DNA of 44,061 nucleotides from a virus, in the IMG/VR virus record IMGVR_UViG_3300036772_000119, positions 1 through 44,061 of that record; one strand, written 5' to 3'. The notes under the pieces are model-generated. The model was not told where the DNA came from and made no database searches. It saw only the letters and a list, made by a program, of their open reading frames with translations. Shown here piece by piece: positions 30,339-39,224 of this stretch. Position 1 is the stretch's first letter. Each line of letters starts with the position of its first letter. Both the position numbers and the translations under genes were made by a program.

Positions 30339-33086
30339 ATGAGCACATTTAAATCCGTCGTCACCACGCAAGGCCAGGCGCGCATTGCGGCAGCCATTGC
30401 GGCGGGGACTGACATCAACATTACGCAGCTTGCCGTAGGTGACGGCAACGGCAAGGCGACCACGCCGGTCGCCACCCAGACCAAACTGGTTAAAGAGGTG
30501 TACCGCACGCCGCTCAACTCCTTAAAACTCGACCCGACGCACGCTAACTGGGTGATTGCCGAGGCGGTGATAACGTCCAGCGTTGGCGGTTTCTGGATGC
30601 GTGAAATGGGGCTGTTTAGCCGCGACGGCGTGCTGATTGCCGTGTGTAACATGGCGGACACCTACAAACCGACGCTGGCGGAAGGTTCTGGCCGCACGCA
30701 AACTTTACGTATGGTGATTGCGGTCAGTAACACCGAGGCCATCAGCCTGCTGATCGACGACTCGGTGATTATGGCAACCGAGGAGTATGTGAATGATCTG
30801 CTGGCAGCGCATGAAAAATCCCGCAACCACCCCGACGGCACGCTGACGGCAAAAGGGTTTGTTCAACTGAGCAGCTCGGTCAGCAGTACCAGTGAGGCGC
30901 TGGCCGCCACGCCAAAGGCGGTGAAGGCCGCCAATGACAATGCCAATACCCGCGTACCGTCCACCCGCAAGGTAAACAGCAAGCCGCTGAGCGCCGACAT
31001 TGTTCTGGCAGCGGCGGACGTTGGCGCGATGAGTAATCTGATGCTGGCACCGGATACCACGACGGTGAAACGCCTGGATGACCCATCAATCATCGACGTG
31101 ACGAACCCGATCAGCATTTCCGCAAGCTATGCCGATCACCCGCTGGGCGCGACTTACGTGGTCGCCGGTCAGCTTCACAACTGGCGTCGCTACTGGACGG
31201 CGGGCGCGGCGGCCTATCAACGGCTGATTAATAACGACGGCCAGATTTTTGAGCGCATTGGCTCATATACCACGGCGGGCGGCTGGAAATGGTTACTCAG
31301 TGACAGCGCGTACCCGTTCGGCTGGCGGAAGGTGCTCGACAGCGGGAGCATGACGCTGGCGGATTTAACGCGGCTTGGTGTCGCCAAATCCGGTGACAAT
31401 GACGATATTCTCAGCATGAGCAAGCTGACCAGTCTTGCGGCAGAAATCAAAATGGCGCGCACGCTTGAGGTCGCCAGCTCCATCCAGTCAAATTACCGGA
31501 TGGGCATTCTGCGCCCCAATGACTATGAAGCCTATATGTCATTCACCAGCCGGGCGGGGTTCCTGTCCGCCGTTAATCTGCCGTCCGCATTAACCTCAAT
31601 GGGCAATATGTATTTTCGTGTGCCGAATACGCTCACGGATTTGGATCCGCATACAGGGCGGGCTTTAGGGGGGATTTCCGCGGCGATTTATCCGACCGGT
31701 GAAGGCGTGATGCGCATGGATGCCAGGGACGAAACCGGCACCATTAAAGCCCGCGTCGTGTGCGACGGCCAGAACGACATTGTGCAAATCGCTAACGGCG
31801 TTTTACGTCCGGATTCCGGCATTACTCTTTATCCGGTCAATGCGTCCTCGGTCATTCGCGGCAAGAATGATGCCGTCATTCTGCGCGACCATAACAACGG
31901 CAATGTCACCCTGAGCGCGGGAATGGATGTGGCCGGTTCGGGGAAAGGCGGCACGCTGTATCTGGGGTATAACCGCGCCTCTGCCAGTATTTACACGGGC
32001 GCGGTGCAGGTCGATTCACCGCTGACCCTCACTGACACCCTGAAGGCTGCCGCAGATGCCACCTTTGCCGCCGCGATGACGGTAGCGGGAGAGGTTAATT
32101 TTAACGGGCTGGTGAAATTCAACCGGCATGACGCAACCTGCCAGTTCAGCTCGTCAGACGCTGCGCACCCGCTTCTCACGGTGAACTATTCCAATGCGGG
32201 TAACTTTGGTTTTTGGGATTCCACCAGCGGCCGGTGGGTGCTGCGTAAAAGAGCGTCAAATCTGACCACCGGCAACGCGGATAACTGGGTGATGGAAAGC
32301 AGCGGGCTTGAAATCACGGGGGCATATGGCCTGACGTTATCCACGGCTTTGCCTGTTACCAGCGGCGGCACCGGCGCTAAAACGGCTGAGCAGGCGCGGG
32401 CTAATCTCGGCGCGTTAGCCGTGGGTGACGTGCTGGTGGGGATGCCGGTGCCCTGGCCGTCTGACAAAGTGCCCGCCGGTTTTGCGCTGATGGTCGGGCA
32501 GACCTTTAACAAGACAACGTATCCGTCTCTGGCGATTGCCTACCCCTCCGGCGTTATTCCTGATATGCGCGGGCAGACCATCAAGGGCAAACCGGCGAGC
32601 GGGCGCGCGGTGCTTTCGCAGGAACAGGACGGTATCAAATCCCATACGCACGGGGCGTCTGCCTCAAACACCGACCTGGGCACAAAAACCGTCAGCACCG
32701 TTGACCACGGCACCCGTGGAACCTCGACCTTTGATTACGGTAACAAAGGCACTGACGGACAGGGAAACCACAATCACGGCGACGGGATCCGCATTCCTCA
32801 AAACCAGGACGGCGCGGTGCTTTATGGCCTGCGCGATGCCCCTGTAGGCAATGCCGCCTGGTCAAAAGGCGGGAGTAATCAGGGGGCGCAGGCCGTGACC
32901 ACCACGGACGGCAACCACGCCCACACCGTTTACATCGGCGCACACAACCACACCGTGGATATCGGTGCGCACAATCACACCGTCGCAATGGGCGCACATG
33001 GTCACACCATCACCGTGAATGCCACCGGTAACGCAGAAAATACGGTGAAAAACACCGCCTTTAACTACTTAGTGAGACTCGCCTAA
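30339..33086 (+). CDS. H: tail fibre protein H
   Basis: A 915-aa side tail fibre, longer than P2 H (669 aa). The N-terminal ~160 residues are the conserved baseplate-attaching part ([37 protein letters not shown]). A long variable shaft follows, including a repeat-rich region around 480-640. The C-terminal collar domain ([25 protein letters not shown]...[16 protein letters not shown]) ends in a His-rich tip with repeated GAHNHTV-type units, as in metal-binding needle tips of short-tailed or T4-type fibres. The tip sets host range. Confidence 0.93.
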   Translation: MSTFKSVVTTQGQARIAAAIAAGTDINITQLAVGDGNGKATTPVATQTKLVKEVYRTPLNSLKLDPTHANWVIAEAVITSSVGGFWMREMGLFSRDGVLIAVCNMADTYKPTLAEGSGRTQTLRMVIAVSNTEAISLLIDDSVIMATEEYVNDLLAAHEKSRNHPDGTLTAKGFVQLSSSVSSTSEALAATPKAVKAANDNANTRVPSTRKVNSKPLSADIVLAAADVGAMSNLMLAPDTTTVKRLDDPSIIDVTNPISISASYADHPLGATYVVAGQLHNWRRYWTAGAAAYQRLINNDGQIFERIGSYTTAGGWKWLLSDSAYPFGWRKVLDSGSMTLADLTRLGVAKSGDNDDILSMSKLTSLAAEIKMARTLEVASSIQSNYRMGILRPNDYEAYMSFTSRAGFLSAVNLPSALTSMGNMYFRVPNTLTDLDPHTGRALGGISAAIYPTGEGVMRMDARDETGTIKARVVCDGQNDIVQIANGVLRPDSGITLYPVNASSVIRGKNDAVILRDHNNGNVTLSAGMDVAGSGKGGTLYLGYNRASASIYTGAVQVDSPLTLTDTLKAAADATFAAAMTVAGEVNFNGLVKFNRHDATCQFSSSDAAHPLLTVNYSNAGNFGFWDSTSGRWVLRKRASNLTTGNADNWVMESSGLEITGAYGLTLSTALPVTSGGTGAKTAEQARANLGALAVGDVLVGMPVPWPSDKVPAGFALMVGQTFNKTTYPSLAIAYPSGVIPDMRGQTIKGKPASGRAVLSQEQDGIKSHTHGASASNTDLGTKTVSTVDHGTRGTSTFDYGNKGTDGQGNHNHGDGIRIPQNQDGAVLYGLRDAPVGNAAWSKGGSNQGAQAVTTTDGNHAHTVYIGAHNHTVDIGAHNHTVAMGAHGHTITVNATGNAENTVKNTAFNYLVRLA

Positions 33087-33655
33087 TGTTCAAATATTCA
33101 GACCAGATTCAAACCGTGAAAGTGTATGACTTTGCCGCCCTGACCGGCGAGTACATCGGTCAGAGTGATGCGATGATTGCGCCCAATACCGGCCTGCCTG
33201 CCCGCTGTACTGACATCAAACCGCCAAAGGCCGAAAGCGGCACCGTTGCCATTTTCAACAATGATGCCTGGGCGATTGTTGAGGATTTTCGCGGGCAGAC
33301 GGTTTACAGCACGGACAACGGGCTGCCTGTTGTGGTGAATGAACTGGGCGCGCTGCCTGCCAATTCCACCCGCTTAGCGCCTGCCAGCCGGTTTGACCGC
33401 TGGGACGGTGAGGCCTGGGTGAAAGATGAGGCGGCGCAGTTGCTGCAACAAACCCAGGATGCGGAAGTGCAGAAAAAAGAGCTGATGAGCCAGGCGGTGT
33501 TGCAAATCGACACTTTGCAAGATGCGGTTGACCTGGAAATGGCATCCGACGAAGAACGGGCGCAGCTCCTCGCCTGGAAAAAATACCGCGTGCTGCTTAA
33601 CCGCCTCGATACCTCGGCAGCGCCTGATATCGCGTGGCCTGGGACGCCGGTGTAA
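33086..33655 (+). CDS. G: tail fibre assembly chaperone G
   Basis: A 189-aa protein (P2 G is 175 aa) that helps fold and attach the fibre H. The N-terminal part (YDFAALTGEYIGQSDAMIAPNTGLPARCTDIKPPKAESGTVAIFNNDAW) and the C-terminal Tfa-type tail (LAWKKYRVLLNRLDTSAAPDIAWPGTP) are typical of the family. It starts at the last base of H. Downstream lies the G-FI hotspot. Confidence 0.92.
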   Translation: MFKYSDQIQTVKVYDFAALTGEYIGQSDAMIAPNTGLPARCTDIKPPKAESGTVAIFNNDAWAIVEDFRGQTVYSTDNGLPVVVNELGALPANSTRLAPASRFDRWDGEAWVKDEAAQLLQQTQDAEVQKKELMSQAVLQIDTLQDAVDLEMASDEERAQLLAWKKYRVLLNRLDTSAAPDIAWPGTPV

Positions 33656-33697
33656 GCCGGTCTGCTCATCGCCTGCTGTGAATCGATCGGCTAAAAC

Positions 33698-33719
33698 GAT
33701 CAATTGCGGATAATTGATC
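33698..33719. promoter_or_regulatory. inverted repeat before the G-FI small gene
   Basis: GATCAATT (33698-33705) and AATTGATC (33712-33719) form a perfect 8-bp inverted repeat with a 6-nt spacer (GCGGAT). It lies ~68 bp before the 47-aa ORF and holds two GATC sites. It may be an operator or a hairpin; no U-tract is present. Confidence 0.5.
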
Positions 33720-33786
33720 TGTCGTAACTATTTGATAGCCAGCCGCAAATGCCAAAGGATACCCGCAGACTTTTCAGGAGGATGAA

Positions 33787-33930
33787 ATGGAATTAAACAA
33801 AGAAGAAGCGGAGATGATTGCGGGGTTCTTAGCGGCGAACTGGTCAGCCTTTTCACACGCGGCTGAGGACGTGATGATCGTCAGCGCCCTGCACCGGCTG
33901 GCTGAAAAGCTGGGGCTGGAAAACGCTTAG
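33787..33930 (+). CDS. 47-aa ORF at the G-FI hotspot
   Basis: A small helical, acidic protein (MELNKEEAEMIAGFLAANWSAFSHAAEDVMI...) with a strong CAGGAGG ribosome site just upstream. It lies between the end of G and the terminator at 33959-33981, where P2 carries its Z/fun cargo. The preceding 131 bp hold the inverted repeat. I do not recognise the protein. Confidence 0.6.
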   Translation: MELNKEEAEMIAGFLAANWSAFSHAAEDVMIVSALHRLAEKLGLENA

Positions 33931-33958
33931 CGTCCCCGCTTATTTAACTGTCTGGACT

Positions 33959-33981
33959 ATGCCCCTTCGTGGGGCATTTTT
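33959..33981 (+). terminator. terminator of the V-G late unit
   Basis: ATGCCCC and GGGGCAT pair around a TTCGT loop, followed directly by TTTTTG. It lies 28 bp after the 47-aa ORF and just before the FI promoter site. Confidence 0.85.
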
Positions 33982-33996
33982 GTTTCTGCGTCCCCA

Positions 33997-34017
33997 CGTT
34001 GTGCCATTTCCCACACA
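33997..34017 (+). promoter_or_regulatory. Ogr-type late promoter site for FI operon
   Basis: CGTTGTGCCATTTCCCACAC shares CGTTGTGCCAT with the O and V sites and fits TGT-N12-ACA, the P2 late activator consensus, exactly. Its centre is ~83 bp upstream of the FI start codon. Confidence 0.72.
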
Positions 34018-34088
34018 CCCCGCCCGCCGTGCCTGCGCGTACACAACCAGCGATGATTGACCTGCTTATTCATCACAGGAAAAACACC

Positions 34089-35258
34089 ATGGCTGATTAT
34101 CATCACGGCGTGCGCGTTGTTGAAATCAATGACGGCACCCGCGTTATCTCCACCGTTTCCACCGCCATCATCGGGATGGTTTGCACCGGCGAGGATGCCG
34201 ACGCCGACGCGTTCCCGCTCGATACGCCGGTACTCATTACCAACCCGCTGACTGCCGCAGGCAAGGCCGGTAAAACCGGCACGCTGTATTCCTCCCTGAT
34301 GGCGATCGCCAATCAGGCTAAACCCGTTGTTGTCGTGGTGCGTGTCGCCAAAGGCGAAACCGAGGCGGAAACCACTTCCAACATTATCGGCGGCACGGAC
34401 GACACCGGCATGTATACCGGCATGAAAGCCCTGCTGTCCGCGCAAACCGAACTCGGCGTAAAACCGCGCATCCTCGGCGTGCCTGGTCTGGATAATTTGC
34501 AGGTCGCCACCGCGCTCGCCGCCGTCTGTCAGCAGCTGCGCGCCTTTGGGTACGTCAGCGCCTGGGGCTGTAAAACGGTGTCTGATGCCATCAAGTACCG
34601 CGACAATTTCAGCCAGCGTGAGCTGATGGTCATCTGGCCGGATTTTGTCGCCTGGAACACCACCACCAACGCCAGCGACATCGCCCCCGCGACGGCTTAC
34701 GCCCTCGGCCTGCGCGCCAAAATCGACGCAGAAACCGGCTGGCATAAAACGCTGTCGAACGTCGGCATCAACGGCGTCACCGGCCTGTCTGCCAGCGTTT
34801 ACTGGGATTTGCAGACCACCGGCACCGATGCCGACCTGTTAAACCAGGCGTGCGTCACCACCCTTATTCGCAAAGACGGCTTTAAATTCTGGGGGCAGCG
34901 CACCTGCTCTGATGATCCGCTGTTTTTGTTTGAGAACTACACCCGCACCGCGCAGGTGCTGGCGGACACCATGGCCGAGGGGCATATGTGGGCAATGGAC
35001 AAACCCGTCACCCCGACGCTTATCAAAGACATGATTGCGGGCATTAACGCCAAACTGCGTGAAATGAAAACCGCCGGTCTGATTATTGACGGCACCTGCT
35101 GGTATGACCCCGACGCGAACACCGTCGAGACCCTCAAGGCGGGCAAGCTGTTCATTGATTACGACTATACGCCGGTGCCGCCGCTGGAAGATTTGACCCT
35201 GCGTCAGCGCATCACCGATCAGTACCTGGCGGAGTTCGCCACGTCCGTTAACAGCTAA
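34089..35258 (+). CDS. FI: tail sheath protein FI
   Basis: A 389-aa contractile sheath subunit (P2 FI is 396 aa). Signatures: MADYHHGVRVVEINDGTRVISTVSTAIIGMVCTGEDAD and the C-terminal FIDYDYTPVPPLEDLTLRQRITDQYLAEFA. The ATG at 34089 follows AGGAAAA and the homologous N-terminus; an open frame from 33969 covers the promoter and is not coding. It heads the FI-FII-E-T-U-D unit. Confidence 0.96.
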   Translation: MADYHHGVRVVEINDGTRVISTVSTAIIGMVCTGEDADADAFPLDTPVLITNPLTAAGKAGKTGTLYSSLMAIANQAKPVVVVVRVAKGETEAETTSNIIGGTDDTGMYTGMKALLSAQTELGVKPRILGVPGLDNLQVATALAAVCQQLRAFGYVSAWGCKTVSDAIKYRDNFSQRELMVIWPDFVAWNTTTNASDIAPATAYALGLRAKIDAETGWHKTLSNVGINGVTGLSASVYWDLQTTGTDADLLNQACVTTLIRKDGFKFWGQRTCSDDPLFLFENYTRTAQVLADTMAEGHMWAMDKPVTPTLIKDMIAGINAKLREMKTAGLIIDGTCWYDPDANTVETLKAGKLFIDYDYTPVPPLEDLTLRQRITDQYLAEFATSVNS

Positions 35259-35271
35259 GAGGCGCTAAAAC

Positions 35272-35781
35272 ATGGCACTGCCAAAAAAACTGAAATACCT
35301 GAACCTGTTTAACGACGGGAACAGCTATCTGGGCATGGTCAGCGCGCTGACGCTGCCGAAACTGACCCGCAAGCTTGAGAACTATCGCGGCGGCGGCATG
35401 ACCGGTTCCGCCTCCATTGATTTTGGCCTGGACGACGACGCGCTGACCTTTGAGTGGACGGTGGGCGGGCTGGATGAATTGGTGTTGCAGCAGTGGGGCG
35501 CGGTCGATGCCGTGCCGCTGCGCTTTGCCGGTTCCTTCCAGCGCGATGACACCGGCGACACCTCCGCCGTGGAAGTCACTATGCGCGGACGCCACAAGGA
35601 AATGGATTTCGGCGAGTACAAACAGGGTGAGGACACGGAAACCAAAATCACCACCCAGTGCACCTATTTCAAGCTGGTAATTGACGGCAAAGACATGATT
35701 GAAGTCGATACCGTGAACATGGTGGAAATCGTCGGCGGCGTTGACCGCGTGGCGGAGCACCGCAAAAACATCGGCCTGTAA
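35272..35781 (+). CDS. FII: tail tube protein FII
   Basis: A 169-aa tube subunit (P2 FII is 172 aa). Signatures: MALPKKLKYLNLFNDGNSYLGMVSALTLPKLTRKLENYRGGG and VEVTMRGRHKEMDFGEYKQGEDTETK. The tube inside the sheath guides DNA into the cell. It lies 13 bp after FI with AGAGGCG upstream. Confidence 0.95.
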   Translation: MALPKKLKYLNLFNDGNSYLGMVSALTLPKLTRKLENYRGGGMTGSASIDFGLDDDALTFEWTVGGLDELVLQQWGAVDAVPLRFAGSFQRDDTGDTSAVEVTMRGRHKEMDFGEYKQGEDTETKITTQCTYFKLVIDGKDMIEVDTVNMVEIVGGVDRVAEHRKNIGL

Positions 35782-35840
35782 TCCCTGACCCGCGCCGGAC
35801 ACCGGCGCGTCATTTCCCTTTTTGAATAAGAGACACCGCT

Positions 35841-36122
35841 ATGTCAGAACACAACGAAAACGTCGTTATCCTGGAAGAACCAATCAAGCGCGGCGACACG
35901 CTGATCCACCAGATTGAAATCCTCAAACCCAATGCCGGACACCTGCGCGGAATTGGCCTCGCCGCCCTGGCGAATGCCGACGTTGACGCGCTGACCGTCA
36001 TTCTGCCGCGTATTACCGTGCCGAACCTGACCACGCAGGACTGTAAAACGCTGAATCTGCCTGATCTGATTGCGCTGGCAGGCAAGGTGATCGGTTTTTT
36101 ATCGCCGAAGTCGGCACAGTAA
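35841..36122 (+). CDS. E: tail protein E
   Basis: A 93-aa tail assembly chaperone (P2 E is 91 aa), the unshifted product. Typical text: EEPIKRGDTLIHQIEILKPNAGHLRGIGLAALANADVDALTVILPRIT. Like lambda gpG, it helps assemble the tape measure T. The heptamer at 36095-36101, seven codons before the stop, directs the -1 frameshift that yields E+E'. Confidence 0.93.
   Translation: MSEHNENVVILEEPIKRGDTLIHQIEILKPNAGHLRGIGLAALANADVDALTVILPRITVPNLTTQDCKTLNLPDLIALAGKVIGFLSPKSAQ
36095..36101 (+). promoter_or_regulatory. -1 frameshift slippery heptamer
   Basis: T TTT TTA in the E frame is a canonical X-XXY-YYZ slippery sequence. After the slip, the -1 frame stays open to 36274 and reads homologous E' sequence. 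Confidence 0.88.
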
Positions 36123-36274
36123 CCCTTCCCGCGGCGCTGACCGTAGATGACCTGATGGCGGACGTGGCGGTGATCTTTCACTGGCCGCCGTCAGAAATGA
36201 ACCCGATGACGCTGACCGAGCTTTGCGCGTGGCGTCACAAGGCCATGCAACGCAGCGGAGCCGACAGTGAGTAA
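36101..36274 (+). CDS. E': E' extension (frameshifted E+E' tail chaperone)
   Basis: The -1 frame continues 57 residues (IAEVGTVTLPAALTVDDLMADV...FHWPPSEMNPMTLTELCAWRHKAMQR), to give an E+E' protein of about 144 aa (P2 E+E' is 142 aa). FHWPPSEMN and the basic C-terminus are conserved in P2-like phages. It overlaps the T start by 8 bp. It is not a separate gene; it has no start of its own. Confidence 0.88.
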   Translation: MAEVGTVTLPAALTVDDLMADVAVIFHWPPSEMNPMTLTELCAWRHKAMQRSGADSE

Positions 36275-38741
36275 TTTAAAGTTAGAGGTGCTGTTAAAGG
36301 CGGTTGACCAGGCGACCCGCCCGTTTAAATCGGTGCAGAACGCCAGTAAGGCGCTGGCCGGAGACATTAAAAATTCACAATCCACGCTCAAAGACCTGAA
36401 CGCCCAGGCCGGAAAGATTGACGGTTTCCGCAAATCCAGCGCGCAGCTGGCCGTCACCCGCCAGAAGCTCAAAGACGCCAAAGAGGAAGCGGCGGCGCTG
36501 GCTATCGGATTCAAAAATACCGCCAACCCGACCCGCGCACAGGCGCAGGCCATGGAATCCGCAAAGCGTACCGCCGCGCAGTTGCAGACCCAGTTCAACG
36601 GGTTGCGGCAGTCGGTGCAGCGTCAGCGCACGGAACTCACCCAGGCGGGCATCAGCACGCGCACACTGTCTGACTCTGAGCGCCGTCTGAAATCTTCCAT
36701 TAGCGACACCACCGCGCAGCTCAACCGCCAGCGCGAATCACTGGCACGCGTCAGCGCCCAGCAGGCCAAACTTAACGCGGTGAAAGGCCGGTATCAGGCG
36801 GGGAAACAACTGGCCGGCAGCGTCACGACCGCCGGTGCTGCCGGTCTGGGTATCGCCGCAGCAGGAACGGCGGCGGGAACGGGCATGCTGAAACCTGGCT
36901 TTGACTTTGCGCTGAAAAACTCAGAGTTGCAGGCCACGCTCGGCCTGGAAAAAGACTCTGCGGATATGACCGCGCTGCGCACTCAGGCGCGTCAGCTTGG
37001 CGACAATACCGCCGCCTCTGCCGATGATGCGGCGGCTGCGCAAATCATCGTTGCCAAATCCGGCGCGGACAAGGACGGCATTCTGGCTGCAACACCAACC
37101 ATCCTGAATCTGTCCCTGGCAAACAAGCGCACCATGGAGGAAAACGCCACCCTGCTGATGGGCGTGAAATCCGCGTTCGGCATGACCAATGACACGGTGT
37201 CACACATCGGCGATGTCCTTTCCACGGCCATGAACAAATCTGCCGCCACCTTTGAAGGGCTGTCTGACACCATGACCTACGCCGCGCCGGTGGCAAAACA
37301 GGCCGGTATCAGCGTCGAAGACACCGCCGCGATGGCCGCCGCCCTGGCAGATGCCAAAATCACCGGTTCGATGGCGGGCACCGGTGCCCGTGCGGTCATT
37401 ACCCGCTTACAGGCACCGACGGGAACGGCCGCCGCCGCGCTCGGTGAGTTAAAAGTCAAAACGGCAGACAGCAAAGGCAACATGCGCCCGCTGTTTAGCA
37501 TCCTGAAAGAAATGCAAAAGAGTTTTGAGAAAAACAAGCTCGGTTCATCGCAGCGTGCGGTGTACATGAAAGCCATTTTTGGCGAGGAAGCCAGCTCGGC
37601 GGCGGCGGTGCTGATGGGGGATGCCTCCTCCGGAAAGCTCGACAAACTCAGCCAGGCGCTCAAAACCTCTGACGGCAAAACACAGGCGCTGGTGGCGGTG
37701 ATGCAGGACAACCTCGGCGGCGACTTTAAAGAATTCCAGTCAGCCTATGAGGCCGTCGGCACTGACCTGTTTGATCAGCAGGATTCCTCTCTGCGCAAAC
37801 TGGTGCAGACCGCCACCGGCTACGTGCTGAAACTGGATAAATGGATTGTGAACAATAAGACCCTGGCGACCACGCTGGGCAAAATTGCGGGCGGCGCGCT
37901 GCTGATTATCGGCGCGCTCGGCGTGTTTGGCCTGGTGGCGGGGCCGGTGATGGGTGGCATCAATCTGATCATTGCCGCTGCCGGTATGCTCTGGACAATG
38001 CTTGGCACGGTGGGCGGCGCGATTGCCACGGTGATCGGCGGCCTGACCTGGCCGATTGTGGCCGTGGGGCTGGCGATTGTCGCCGGTGCGCTGCTTATCC
38101 GTAAATACTGGGAACCCATCAGCGCCTTCTTTGCGGGCGTGATTGAAGGGCTGGGCATTGCCTTTGAACCGGTTAAGGAATTGTTTTCGCCGCTCAAGCC
38201 GGTTTTTGACTGGCTCGGCGAGAAGCTGAAAGCCGCCTGGCAGTGGTTCAAAGACCTGATTGAGCCGGTGAAATCCACGCAGGACACGCTCAATAACTGC
38301 AAGGATGCGGGCGTGATGTTCGGGCAGGCCGTGGCGAACGCGCTGACCGCACCGTTGCAGGCGTTCAACAAACTGCGTTCGGGCGTGGACTGGCTGCTGG
38401 AGAAGCTCGGCATCATCAAAGATGAATCCGCAGACATTGATAAAACCGCCGATAAAGCTGACCAGCGTTCAAAGCAAGCCGGTGATGCAGGGCAGGCAGA
38501 TCACCCGCTGGACAACCCCGCGCCCATTACTCCGCCACCTGGCGGCCTGCTGAGCGGCGGTTATGCGCCGGTGTCCGTCGGCGGTGGCCGCAGTTACATC
38601 GACCGCAGCACGCACACTTATCAGATTTCAGCCGGTGCAGGTTTGGGCGTTCAGGATACCAGCCGCCAGATCCGTGCCGAGCTGGAAGCCCGTGACCGCG
38701 CACGCGTCGCGCAGCAACGTTCCCGCATGGATAACGATTAA
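36267..38741 (+). CDS. T: tail tape measure protein T
   Basis: An 824-aa tape measure (P2 T is 815 aa) that sets tail length. The N-terminal ~180 residues are coiled coil (LKLEVLLKAVDQATRPFKSVQNASKALAGDIKNS...). The TMP core follows (AGISVEDTAAMAAALADAKITGSMAG). Several hydrophobic helices lie around residues 530-615 (GKIAGGALLIIGALGVFGLVAGPVM...PIVAVGLAIVAGALLI), probably for membrane insertion. The start is GTG (MSNLKLEV) with GGAG 6 bp upstream. Confidence 0.95.
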   Translation: MSNLKLEVLLKAVDQATRPFKSVQNASKALAGDIKNSQSTLKDLNAQAGKIDGFRKSSAQLAVTRQKLKDAKEEAAALAIGFKNTANPTRAQAQAMESAKRTAAQLQTQFNGLRQSVQRQRTELTQAGISTRTLSDSERRLKSSISDTTAQLNRQRESLARVSAQQAKLNAVKGRYQAGKQLAGSVTTAGAAGLGIAAAGTAAGTGMLKPGFDFALKNSELQATLGLEKDSADMTALRTQARQLGDNTAASADDAAAAQIIVAKSGADKDGILAATPTILNLSLANKRTMEENATLLMGVKSAFGMTNDTVSHIGDVLSTAMNKSAATFEGLSDTMTYAAPVAKQAGISVEDTAAMAAALADAKITGSMAGTGARAVITRLQAPTGTAAAALGELKVKTADSKGNMRPLFSILKEMQKSFEKNKLGSSQRAVYMKAIFGEEASSAAAVLMGDASSGKLDKLSQALKTSDGKTQALVAVMQDNLGGDFKEFQSAYEAVGTDLFDQQDSSLRKLVQTATGYVLKLDKWIVNNKTLATTLGKIAGGALLIIGALGVFGLVAGPVMGGINLIIAAAGMLWTMLGTVGGAIATVIGGLTWPIVAVGLAIVAGALLIRKYWEPISAFFAGVIEGLGIAFEPVKELFSPLKPVFDWLGEKLKAAWQWFKDLIEPVKSTQDTLNNCKDAGVMFGQAVANALTAPLQAFNKLRSGVDWLLEKLGIIKDESADIDKTADKADQRSKQAGDAGQADHPLDNPAPITPPPGGLLSGGYAPVSVGGGRSYIDRSTHTYQISAGAGLGVQDTSRQIRAELEARDRARVAQQRSRMDND

Positions 38742-38753
38742 GGAGATTTGCAC

Positions 38754-39224
38754 ATGATGTTAGTGCTCGGGATGTTTGTCTTTCAGTTGCAGACCGTCCC
38801 TTATCAAAGCTTGCAGCGCGATGTCGATTACCGCTGGCCGGTCAATAACCGCGTCGGCCTGCGCCCGCTGCCGCAGTTCCTCGGCGTCAATGAGGAGAAA
38901 ATCACCCTGTCCGGCGTGCTGATGCCTGAAATCACCGGCGGGAAATTGTCGCTGCTGGTACTGAACCTGATGGCCGATCAGGGCATGGCCTGGCCGCTGC
39001 TGGACGGGAGCGGCACTATCTACGGGCTGTTCGTGGTGAACAGCGTCAGCGAAACCCACACGGAGTTTTTTGCTAACGGTCTGCCGCGAAAGATTGAATT
39101 TACGCTGACGCTCACCCGCGTAGATGACTCACTCAGTACGATGTTAGGCGACATGAAAGGCTGGGCTGACGGGCTGATGGATCAGGCCGGAGGCTTAACA
39201 AGTCGGCTGGGAGGTTTGCTGTGA
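38754..39224 (+). CDS. U: tail protein U
   Basis: A 156-aa protein (P2 U is 159 aa), gp53-like, involved in tail assembly. Signatures: MLVLGMFVFQLQTVPYQSLQRDVDYRWPVNNRVG and FLGVNEEKITLSGVLMPEITGGK. AAGGAG (38740-38745) precedes the double ATG at 38754/38757. Its stop overlaps the D start codon (GTGA). Confidence 0.94.
   Translation: MMLVLGMFVFQLQTVPYQSLQRDVDYRWPVNNRVGLRPLPQFLGVNEEKITLSGVLMPEITGGKLSLLVLNLMADQGMAWPLLDGSGTIYGLFVVNSVSETHTEFFANGLPRKIEFTLTLTRVDDSLSTMLGDMKGWADGLMDQAGGLTSRLGGLL

Noticed and set aside
32907-33010. CRISPR-like short repeats
   Set aside because: The repeats are in-frame His-rich units of the tail fibre H; no spacers, leader or cas genes are present.
33957-34745. 262-aa open frame on the minus strand
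   Set aside because: It lies opposite the sheath gene FI and starts inside it; composition is typical of an antisense shadow of GC-rich coding DNA.
36095-36274. E as a frameshifted pseudogene
   Set aside because: The shift occurs at a canonical slippery heptamer conserved in P2-like phages, so it is programmed, not damage.
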